Below are positions 41,250-47,965 of a stretch of DNA of 52,900 nt, one piece after another. The position numbers and the translations under genes were made by a program. Under the pieces are notes generated by a model that saw only the letters and a list, made by a program, of their open reading frames with translations, was not told where the DNA came from and did no database searches. The stretch spans positions 1-52,900 of the forward strand of contig JAKLJY010000054.1 of NCBI GenBank assembly GCA_023150895.1. Reading direction: 5' to 3'. The stretch's first letter is position 1. Every line of letters starts with the position of its first letter. The DNA comes from Myxococcota bacterium (GTDB lineage Bacteria > Myxococcota_A > Bradymonadia > UBA7976 > UBA1532).

Positions 41250-42014
41250 TCAGCCGTCCGTGTCGGGATCGATGCCCAGGGCCCGGAGGCGTTCCGCGAG
41301 ACGCTCTGCACGGGAGCGTTCGGTGTTCGCGCGCTCGCGCTCGCTGTTCGCGCGCTCGCGCTCGGTGTTCGCGCGCTCGCGCTCGCTGTTCGCGCGCTCG
41401 ACACCGGTGGCGATGAGGTTGCCCTCGGCGTCGAGCCATCGCAGCCACTCGGTATGTTTGCCTTCGTACTCACCCGCCCAGAGCGCGAGGCCGAGACCGA
41501 CCCTCGGCAACCGGGCGTCCGGGCGAAGCTCGTAGGCCCCGCCCCGGCTCTCATAGACGCGCAACGGCTCGGGCGAGAGCAGTCGCTGCGGGTCGAAGAT
41601 GGCGTAGTAGGGCACCCCGGCGCGGGCGTAGTCCGCGAGCTTCGAGCCCGCCTCGTTCCCTTCCAGGTTCGAGACGATCTCGATGACGACGTCCGGCGCC
41701 TTGCCGAACTCCCAGACGAAGTAGGACCGATGCCGTTTCGCCCACCAGTCCTCCGGCACCTCGACGTCCAGGCTGACGAAGACGTCCGGGACGAGGGGCG
41801 GCCGGTGAATCGTCGGGAAGAGGCCGACGTTGGCCGCCGCCAGAAATCGCCGCCCGCCCGGGCAGGCCCACGACGCGTACAGGGACTCGGTGAGCAGTCG
41901 CTGCTGCTTCTCGGAGGCAAGGTTGTCCACCGGCGTGTCATCCTCGGTGACGATCGCGTCCACGTCGGGGACGGGCACGTCTGCGGGGTCGTAGGGGAGG
42001 GCGGACTTCGACAT
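41250..42014 (-). CDS. Uma2 family endonuclease-fold protein with coiled-coil repeat tail
   Basis: The product is 254 residues from the ATG at 42014. The PD-(D/E)XK-like Uma2/DUF820 core spans about 20-190, with PPLVPDVFVSLD, APDVVIEIVSNLEG, KLADYARAGVPYYAIFDP and LRVYESRGG. The tail (about 205-240) is a heptad run of four ERERAN(S/T) units, encoded by 21-bp DNA repeats (about 41318-41400), likely a charged coiled coil. Uma2 proteins are abundant in Myxococcota and cyanobacteria and have no settled function. TACCGT eight bases upstream of the ATG at 42014 favours it over the ATG at 42032. Confidence 0.88.
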   Translation of the reverse strand: MSKSALPYDPADVPVPDVDAIVTEDDTPVDNLASEKQQRLLTESLYASWACPGGRRFLAAANVGLFPTIHRPPLVPDVFVSLDVEVPEDWWAKRHRSYFVWEFGKAPDVVIEIVSNLEGNEAGSKLADYARAGVPYYAIFDPQRLLSPEPLRVYESRGGAYELRPDARLPRVGLGLALWAGEYEGKHTEWLRWLDAEGNLIATGVERANSERERANTERERANSERERANTERSRAERLAERLRALGIDPDTDG

Positions 42015-42022
42015 CGACGAAG

Positions 42023-42100
42023 ACGGTACCATGTCCGCGCGCGCAGATCACGGCGCTGCGGCACGGCCGTTCGAGTGACGCGCCCGCCCCGTGTTACCGT
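42023..42100. promoter_or_regulatory. Divergent pair of TACCGT -10-like boxes
   Basis: The minus strand has TACCGT at 42028-42023, 8 bases before the ATG at 42014. The plus strand has TACCGT at 42095-42100, also 8 bases before the ATG at 42109. Identical hexamer and spacing on both sides suggest two leaderless genes read by the same sigma factor. Confidence 0.45.
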
Positions 42101-42108
42101 GCCCGGCG

Positions 42109-42840
42109 ATGCCCGCGCACGCCTCAGAGCCCGATACCACGCCGCTGCGCGTCTTCGCCGACGCGGCGGCGTTTCTGGCGGCGTTCGAGGCCGAGGTGAG
42201 CCGCGGTGGATTGTGGTTGCCGGGGGCCGACGCGCCGGCCGGGGCGTCGGCGTTGGCCACGTGCCGGGTCCGGGTGCGCGTCGGTGGGGCGGCGTCGGTC
42301 GAGGTCGAATTCGACGCCCGTCTGGGGACGGTGGCGCCCGGCCATGGCATCGCGGTCGTCTTCGACGGGGTACCCGAGGGGCTGTCCGCGCTGGCCGAGC
42401 GGCTCCGGGGCGCACCGGACGCCGAGGGGGCGGGTGCTGGTCCGGGCAGCGTCGCCGATCGGCTGCGCCGCCTGTCGACGCCCGAGAAGGTTCAGCTCGC
42501 GCTGGTGGCTGATCGCGAGACGCGCTTCGCCCTGCTGCGCGATCCCAACAAGACGGTGCATCTGTACGTGCTCAAGAACCCCCGCACGGGGCTCGACGAG
42601 GTGCAGTTCGCGGTGAAGAGCCCATCGCTCTCGCCGGACGCGCTGGTCTATGCCGCCGAACACCGCGTCTTCGGGGCGGATCCGCAGGTGCGCATCGCCC
42701 TGGTCCGCAACCCGCGGACGCCGAACGCGGTGGCCCTGCGCCTGCTCGACCTGCTGCCGGAGCGGGAGTTGCGCACCCTGGCGAAGGGCAACGGCCGACC
42801 GGAGCTCGTGCAGGCGGCGCGGCGCAAAGTGCTGGGGTAG
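42109..42840 (+). CDS. PilZ-like / HEAT-like two-domain protein
   Basis: The product has 243 residues. The N-terminal part (about 8-95) has a PilZ-like beta-barrel feel (RGGLWLPGADAPAG, ATCRVRVRVGG, GIAVVFDGVPEG) but lacks the RxxxR motif for cyclic-di-GMP. The C-terminal part (about 120-243) has two helical repeats with LLRDPNKTVHLYVLKNPRT and ALVRNPRTPNAVALRLLDLL. This pairing is common in Myxococcota signalling proteins, as I recall them. Function is unknown. TACCGT eight bases before the ATG and no ribosome binding site support the start. Confidence 0.7.
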   Translation: MPAHASEPDTTPLRVFADAAAFLAAFEAEVSRGGLWLPGADAPAGASALATCRVRVRVGGAASVEVEFDARLGTVAPGHGIAVVFDGVPEGLSALAERLRGAPDAEGAGAGPGSVADRLRRLSTPEKVQLALVADRETRFALLRDPNKTVHLYVLKNPRTGLDEVQFAVKSPSLSPDALVYAAEHRVFGADPQVRIALVRNPRTPNAVALRLLDLLPERELRTLAKGNGRPELVQAARRKVLG

Positions 42841-42868
42841 GCCCGGCCGTCCGTGCCATGATCGGCCC

Positions 42869-43444
42869 ATGCACGTCACCCCGAAGACCGGCACGCTCAC
42901 GCTCACTCTCACTCTCGCCGAGCGCATGCGTGCGGCGGTCGTTTTCGGTGCGGCGCTGGCCGCCGCCGGCGGCTGTCAGGCCGATCCGGACCCGGGGGAC
43001 GACGCGGGGACGGGCGGGCAGGGGGGCGCGGGCGGGCAGGGGGGGCAAACCGTGCCCCCGCCGGACGCCGGGCCGAGCTACCCGCCGGCGCCGGAGCCGG
43101 GGGCGTGCCCTCCGGACGATGGCTCCGATCCAGAGGCGTTCTCCGGCCCCTGCTGCGACGCGGTCGAGTGTTACGAACCGCCACCCGGCGAGGCCTGCCC
43201 CGAAGCCGCCGAGTACGAGCAGGACAACGTAATCGCAGGGCACCTCGGCCACGATGGCCTCGGCTCGGGTGAGTGTTTGTGCGGCGTGGACGGTCCCTGG
43301 GATCCGACGAGCGCCGAGGCGTTCTCCAACCGCGGGGGACGCTGCTGCTACACGATCTCGATCCAGTGGTGCACGGGACGCCCGCTCGTCATCGCCGGTG
43401 TGGCACGGGTCGCCCCGCTCGTCCGCCGCGCCGACTGGACGTAG
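42869..43444 (+). CDS. Cys-rich lipoprotein paired with a ferritin-like gene
   Basis: The product has 191 residues. An unusual N-terminus rich in Thr-Leu repeats (KTGTLTLTLTLAERM) precedes the signal peptide, which ends at lipobox AGGC (about residue 35). The start may therefore be the internal Met of ERMRAAVVFG. A Gly/Gln- and Pro-rich linker follows, then a domain with about ten Cys, including CCDAVECYEPPPGEAC and GECLCGVDGPW and ending RCCYTISIQWCTGRPLVIAG. It is separated from the ferritin-like gene by four bases. The Cys-rich domain could carry or sense a metal or redox signal for that partner; this is inferred from context. Confidence 0.72.
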   Translation: MHVTPKTGTLTLTLTLAERMRAAVVFGAALAAAGGCQADPDPGDDAGTGGQGGAGGQGGQTVPPPDAGPSYPPAPEPGACPPDDGSDPEAFSGPCCDAVECYEPPPGEACPEAAEYEQDNVIAGHLGHDGLGSGECLCGVDGPWDPTSAEAFSNRGGRCCYTISIQWCTGRPLVIAGVARVAPLVRRADWT

Positions 43445-43448
43445 GCCC

Positions 43449-44138
43449 GTGGACGTCTCCGCGCCGAGCGTCGCCGTCCGCCGTCGCGCCGCGGACGCGT
43501 GGGCCGAGATTGCGCAGCTCGAGCACGCGTCCGTGGCGTCCTTCGCACGCTTCACGCTGCAACTCATGGCCGTCGGCGCGCCGCCGCAGCTGGTCGCGGC
43601 GGCATTGCAGGCCGGTCTCGACGAGGTCGCGCACGCCCGCGCGGCGTTCGGTCAGGCGTCCCGTTTCCGCGGCGAGCCCGTTGGCCCCGGGCCTTTGCCC
43701 CTCGAGCGCGACGTCTTCGGCCCCGCCGGACCCGCGGATCTGGCCGCGCTCGCCGCCGACGCCTTCACCGAAGGGTGTGTCAACGAGACCATCGGCGCGC
43801 TGGAGGCGGCATCGGCGGCGGAGATGTGCGTGGACGACCCGGGCGCGCGGATCCTCTGGACCCGGATCGCCGAGGAGGAGGCCCGTCACGGCGAGCTCGC
43901 CTGGGCGTTCGTGCGTTGGTCGCTCGCACAGGGCGGGGCACCGGTGCGCGCAGCCGTGCGTGCGGCGTTCGACCGCGCCTCCGAGGTGCTGGCGGTCGAT
44001 GACGGTGCCGTGGTGGCGTCGCCGGACGACGACGCCCTGCGTCGCCTCGGGCTCCTGTGCGAGACGGACCGACGGGCGATTCGTCGGCGCGGCTTCGCGG
44101 AGATCGTCCGGCCGACGATGGAGACGCTCGGGTTGTGA
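43449..44138 (+). CDS. Ferritin-like diiron-carboxylate protein
   Basis: The 229-residue product, GTG start, has a four-helix bundle with the diiron ligand pattern: EIAQLEHASVASF (Glu...Glu-x-x-His region), DEVAHARAAF (ExxH), NETIGALEAA (Glu) and EEEARHGELAW (ExxH). It has no signal peptide of its own. It starts four bases after the lipoprotein stop in another frame, so the two are probably translated together. I recall related Myxococcota proteins with both parts in one chain, which would make this a split version; a search is needed. The role could be iron handling or oxidation chemistry. Confidence 0.82.
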   Translation: MDVSAPSVAVRRRAADAWAEIAQLEHASVASFARFTLQLMAVGAPPQLVAAALQAGLDEVAHARAAFGQASRFRGEPVGPGPLPLERDVFGPAGPADLAALAADAFTEGCVNETIGALEAASAAEMCVDDPGARILWTRIAEEEARHGELAWAFVRWSLAQGGAPVRAAVRAAFDRASEVLAVDDGAVVASPDDDALRRLGLLCETDRRAIRRRGFAEIVRPTMETLGL

Positions 44139-44142
44139 AACA

Positions 44143-44178
44143 CCGCGAAATCTGAGACCGAATCACGGTTTTTCGCGG
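44143..44178. other. Stem-loop after the ferritin-like gene
   Basis: CCGCGAAA (44143-44150) pairs with TTTCGCGG (44171-44178), and ACCG/CGGT form an inner stem around AATCA (44161-44165). It starts four bases past the stop codon. The run of five T is inside the 3' arm, not after it, so this is a weak terminator or an RNA-stability structure. Confidence 0.4.
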
Positions 44179-44278
44179 TCGTGCAGGGGCAGCGCCGCAC
44201 GCCGGGCCGATCATCGGGGCGGTCTGCGTCTTGCAGTTTCGACCACCGAAAGGCGAACACTTCACCCGGAGGTCACCC

Positions 44279-44959
44279 ATGTCCCGTGTCTTCTCTCGCG
44301 TTGCCCTCGCCGTTTCGTTCATGACCGCGCTGCCCGCCTGCCAATCCGACGCCGATGAACCGGAGACCCCCGACGGGGGCGGCGGAGGCGAGACCGGCGG
44401 CGGCGGAGGCGAGACCGGCGGCGGCGGGGGCGAGACCGGCGGCGGCGGCAGCGGCGGCGAGATCGCCAGCGGCGGCGCCCCGACGTGCGCCGACTACACC
44501 CGCGATCCCATCGTCCTCGGCGGCAGCCGGAGCGCGGGCGAGTGTCTGGGCGCCTGCCGATTCGACCTCACCATCGAGGCCGACGAGCTCGCCGACAGCG
44601 CCGTCGCCTGTGACCTCGTGCGGCTGACGATGTGCGAATCCCCCGCGGGCGAGCCGTGCGTCGAGAACGTCGGCACGCTGACCCCCGCGGCGCACGTGCT
44701 CGCCCGGGCGGCGGCGGCGGCCGTGCTCGACGTGTCGCTCGACGCGCAGTACGGCTGCCCGGGCTGTGCGGATGGCCTCGTCCGCTCGGTGGATCTGCGC
44801 CGGCATGGCGAGGAGACGAACCACCGCTACGAGCTCGAGGACCGCCCGGAGAGCCTCGCGCCCGCCGACGACCTCGTGCAGGGCCTCATCGAGGCACTGC
44901 GGTCGTGTACCGACTCGGCGCTCGTCGAGGTCCGCGCCGGGTGCGTGGTCATCCCCTGA
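44279..44959 (+). CDS. Lipoprotein with Gly/Glu/Thr repeat linker
   Basis: The product has 226 residues. The signal peptide ends at lipobox LPAC (about residue 21). The linker holds three units of GGGGGET encoded by 21-bp repeats. The C-terminal domain (about 70-226) has eight or so Cys (SAGECLGACRFDLTIEADEL, ACDLVRLTMC, YGCPGCADGLV) and a final LVEVRAGCVVIP, resembling a small protease-inhibitor or beta-sandwich fold; no family is assigned. GGAGG six bases before the ATG is a strong ribosome binding site. It has a 140-base upstream region of its own. Confidence 0.78.
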   Translation: MSRVFSRVALAVSFMTALPACQSDADEPETPDGGGGGETGGGGGETGGGGGETGGGGSGGEIASGGAPTCADYTRDPIVLGGSRSAGECLGACRFDLTIEADELADSAVACDLVRLTMCESPAGEPCVENVGTLTPAAHVLARAAAAAVLDVSLDAQYGCPGCADGLVRSVDLRRHGEETNHRYELEDRPESLAPADDLVQGLIEALRSCTDSALVEVRAGCVVIP

Positions 44960-44966
44960 GGCCCGG

Positions 44967-44984
44967 ACCCCGACACTCCGGGGT
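44967..44984. terminator. Possible bidirectional terminator between convergent genes
   Basis: ACCCCG (44967-44972) and CGGGGT (44979-44984) form a 6-bp perfect stem with a 6-base loop. It sits in the 27-base gap between the converging lipoprotein and GyrI-like genes, where a shared terminator is expected. No clear T-run follows on either strand. Confidence 0.4.
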
Positions 44985-44986
44985 TC

Positions 44987-45448
44987 TCAGGCGAACGGCA
45001 AGACGGGCACCCAGAGTTCGACGACGGCCTCACCGGGGCGATGGATCTCGAAGTCGGGCGTCTGCGCCGAGACGCGCCCCGAGCGGGGAAACCAGACGCC
45101 CATGATGGCCTGCCAGGTGGCCCCCGTCGCCCCGGGCGGGCCGCGGTGCTCGAAGACCGCGTAGTGGGCGGGCGGGACGCGCATGCGGCCGACGGTCGGT
45201 GCGAGCGCGGCGAAGTCGTCGACCTCGACCCCGCACAGGAACTCCAGGTGTCCGTCGGCGACGCCGCAGATGGCCCCGAACCGCGCGTCGCCCCGTCGGC
45301 CGGTCAAAGGCGCCCAGGTCTCGAATTCGGCCCACTGCGCGGCGATGCCGGCTCCGGCCGCAGCGAGGGGGTGCTTGCGGCGCAGTCCCGCGAGCAGGCG
45401 CGGCGCGGCGTCCGCGAACCGGACCGGGTCGACGGTGTGCCCGGTCAC
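44987..45448 (-). CDS. GyrI-like / AraC effector-binding domain protein
   Basis: The product is 153 residues from the GTG at 45448, which overlaps the stop of the VOC gene by 4 bases (GTGA). The fold is the SHS2-type GyrI-like effector-binding domain: ARFGAICGVADGHLEFLCGV, the strand RVPPAHYAVFEHRGP, WQAIMGVWFPRSG and the C-terminal acidic motif FEIHRPGEAVVELWVPV. There is no DNA-binding domain, as in stand-alone GyrI/SbmC-type proteins, which bind small hydrophobic or aromatic compounds. The link to a VOC gene suggests small-molecule resistance or sensing. Confidence 0.83.
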   Translation of the reverse strand: MTGHTVDPVRFADAAPRLLAGLRRKHPLAAAGAGIAAQWAEFETWAPLTGRRGDARFGAICGVADGHLEFLCGVEVDDFAALAPTVGRMRVPPAHYAVFEHRGPPGATGATWQAIMGVWFPRSGRVSAQTPDFEIHRPGEAVVELWVPVLPFA

Positions 45449-45831
45449 TTGCCCACCGGGGGTTCCCACAGCTCGATCTTGTTGCCTTCGGGATCGACCA
45501 CCCAGCCGAACTTGCCGTACTCCGAATCTTCGACCTTGTCCTGCACGTCGCAGCCCTCCGCGCGCAGCACGGCGAGCAGGGCGTGCAGGTCCGCGACCCG
45601 GAAGTTGATCATGAACGGCGCGGTGCTCGGCTCGAAGTAGGTGGACGAGGCCTCGAACGGGCTCCAGATGGTGGTGCCCACACCGCCGGGGTTGTCCTCG
45701 CCCGCCCATGAGAAGGCCACGCCGCCCCAGGGCTGCACGTCGAGCCCGAGGTGTTTCTGGTACCAGGCGCCGAGGGCCTTGGGATCCCGGGCCTTGAAGA
45801 ACACGCCACCAATGCCGGTCGCTCGTTTCAT
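45445..45831 (-). CDS. VOC (glyoxalase/bleomycin-resistance) family protein
   Basis: The product has 128 residues with paired beta-alpha-beta modules: GIGGVFFKARDPKALGAWYQ followed by KHLGLDV in the first half, and MINFRVADLHALLAVLRAEG with VVDPEGNKIELWEPP in the second. The DPEGN-x-x-E ending supplies a metal-ligand Glu typical of the family. The length is normal. GGAGGT lies 9 bases before the ATG, and TATGGT further upstream is a possible -10. It is first in a two-gene overlap with the GyrI-like gene. The substrate is not evident. Confidence 0.92.
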   Translation of the reverse strand: MKRATGIGGVFFKARDPKALGAWYQKHLGLDVQPWGGVAFSWAGEDNPGGVGTTIWSPFEASSTYFEPSTAPFMINFRVADLHALLAVLRAEGCDVQDKVEDSEYGKFGWVVDPEGNKIELWEPPVGK

Positions 45832-45891
45832 GTCGGTCTCACCTCCGGCGGCAGACCATACCGGATTCTCTTGGCGTCGCCAGCGCCTCGC

Positions 45892-46341
45892 TCACGGCTT
45901 CGCCTCGTCGAGCGCGCAGGCGGCGGCCACCCAAGCCTGCAGCAGCGCGGCGAAGGCCGGCCCCTTCTCGGTGACGCCCTGCAGGTCGCCGAAGTCGACG
46001 GATGCCCGGTCCGGCGCCGCCCACCGCAACACTCCCGCGGGATCGGGGACGCGCCCGGCCAGTGCGGGCGGGGGCGATCGCGGCGCGGCGCCGAGGTGCA
46101 GAATGACCTGCAACACGCCCCGCGGGGCGACCCGGAGCGTGGCGACGTGGTCGTCGAAGCCCTCCGCCAGGAAGAAGCTCGGGGCGTTCCACTTCACGTC
46201 CTCGCGCAGGCGCGAGTCGGTCTGAAGGATGAGCCGCCGCAGGGCCCGAATCGCGTCGAGGTGCGGGTGGTCCGAGGCGTCGAGCCAAGCCTCGACGGCC
46301 GCGGTGCCGGTGAGTTTCGTGCGGGTGGATCGTGTCGCCAC
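45892..46341 (-). CDS. DUF1801 domain protein
   Basis: The product has 149 residues from the GTG at 46341, with GGAGG ten bases upstream. The DUF1801/YdhG-like core shows HLDAIRALRRLILQTDSRLRED, then VKWNAPSFFLAEGFDDHVATLR, and a Lys/Trp-centred WNAPSF segment characteristic of the family. Members are small soluble proteins (some called iron-chaperone-like) with poorly defined roles. The C-terminal half carries RASVDFGDLQGVTEKGPAFA. It is followed on the same strand by the VOC and GyrI-like genes after 60 bases, so a three-gene transcript is possible. Confidence 0.85.
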   Translation of the reverse strand: MATRSTRTKLTGTAAVEAWLDASDHPHLDAIRALRRLILQTDSRLREDVKWNAPSFFLAEGFDDHVATLRVAPRGVLQVILHLGAAPRSPPPALAGRVPDPAGVLRWAAPDRASVDFGDLQGVTEKGPAFAALLQAWVAAACALDEAKP

Positions 46342-46463
46342 GCGTCGGTCGCCTCCGGAAGTCGACGATAGCCGACCCGGGCGCCGAGGGAAGTCCCCTC
46401 GCGGGGTATTCTCGCGGGCCGCCGCGGGGTACACTCGGCGCATCCCGGCTCCACGAGAGCGGC

Positions 46464-47908
46464 GTGCTCCCCAGCGCAACCCCATCGACCGACCTCGAGC
46501 TCCTCGACGACGGTGCCCGTCGTCTCGAACGGGAGACGGGGGAGCGCTATGCCCGGTCGGTCGCGCACTTCGCGTTCGCCGGGGCGCTGATCTTTCCGCT
46601 CTTCGCGATCTCCGAGGTCCTCGGCATGGGCCTCGGCCTCGGCGCGCCCCCGCTCGTCGATGTTTTCGTCGCGCGCTGCCTCTTCGCGCTCTTCCTGGCT
46701 GCAGGGGCCTGGGTCGTGCTGCGCTTCGAGCCGGCGACGCCCTGGATCTTCGGGCTCGATCTCGCGATGCAGATGGGCGTCGGCGGGTTCATGGGCTGGC
46801 TGGGGGCCGAGATCACCGGGGCGGAGCGCAATCTTTACCTCGGCGGCGTCGGCATCAGCATGTTCGCGCGGTGCCTCTGGTCGACGGTCCGTGGCGGCGC
46901 GCGGCGTGGGCTTCGCTGTCGGGCTGGGTCACCTCGATGGTGGTCTTCGCGGTGGCCGTCGACCCTGCGGAGAGCGCCGCACCGGGCTTCTGGGGCCGCC
47001 TGCTCGGCGTCGAGATCATCATGGCCATTTACGCCGCCTTCGCGATCTTCGGGGCGCGACACATCGAACGCCTGCGCGTCAGTGAAATCCTGTCGCGCAG
47101 CCGCGGTCGTTATCGCATCACCGGGGCGCTCTCGAAGGGCGGCTTCGGCTCGGTCTTTCACGCGTGGGACGCTCATCTCGAGAGACCCTGCGCGGTGAAG
47201 GTCATGGAGAGTCGTCTCGGAGACGACCTGCAGGCCCGCCGCTCCTTCGAACGCGAGCTGCGCGCCACGACCCGGATGCACAGCCCGCATGCAGTGCGGA
47301 TCTACGACTTCGGGGCGACGCGCGACGGCCGGCCGTACTACGTGATGGAGCTGCTTCAGGGGCCGAACCTGGCGGAGCTGGTCTCGCGGCGGGGCGCGCT
47401 GGAGCCCGCCCGTGCGGTGCGTCTGGTCTCTCAGGCCGCAGCCGGGCTGCGATCCGCGCACGAGGCGGGCTTCTGCCATCGAGACGTCAAGCCCGAGAAC
47501 ATCATCGTGCTCGGCGAGCCCCCCGACGAGCAGGTGAAACTCGTCGACTTCGGCCTCGCGGACTCGCTGCTCGACGACCGCGAGACCGGCGAGGTCGGGC
47601 TCGTCGGGACGCCCGCCTTCCTGCCACCCGAGCGGGTGAACGGCGCGCCCGGAGACGCCCGCAGCGACGTCTACGCGCTCGGAGCCGTGCTGTTCTATCT
47701 GCTCACCGGCCGGCCGGTGTTCCAGGGGGACGCGCTGACGGTGGTCGTCGCGCAGGTGCGCCGCGCCCCGCCGGCCCCGTCGTCCGTTCGCGCAGGGGTG
47801 CCGACGACGCTCGACGCCGTGGTCCTCAAGGCCCTCGCCAAGGCGCCGGACGAGCGCTACCCCGACATGGTGAGCTTTGGGCGCGCTCTGCACGGCATCA
47901 CGACCTGA
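46464..47908 (+). pseudogene. Membrane-anchored Ser/Thr protein kinase, interrupted by a -1 frameshift
   Basis: The first 142 codons (GTG at 46464) encode four hydrophobic helices (FAFAGALIFPLFAISEVLGM, FALFLAAGAWVVL and others). At about 46880-46895 the sensible reading shifts by -1, and the frame from 46889 continues with AAWASLSGWVTSMVV, another helix and a kinase domain. That domain has GALSKGGFGSVFHAWD, Lys in CAVKVMES, HRDVKPEN, VDFGLAD and GTPAFLPPE. One missing C near GTCCGTGG would explain the break. It may be a real mutation or a sequence error; there is no slippery heptamer supporting programmed frameshifting. Without the shift the protein would be about 481 residues and active-looking. 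The macro-SIR2 gene begins 57 bases downstream. Confidence 0.75.
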
Positions 47909-47965
47909 CCGGGCCGAGGCGCACGCCGGCAGACACGAACCCCGCCCCGGTCCAGAATGGTCTCC

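Noticed and set aside
46875-46900. Programmed -1 ribosomal frameshift in the kinase gene
   Set aside because: No slippery heptamer and no convincing downstream pseudoknot were seen; a missing C is simpler.
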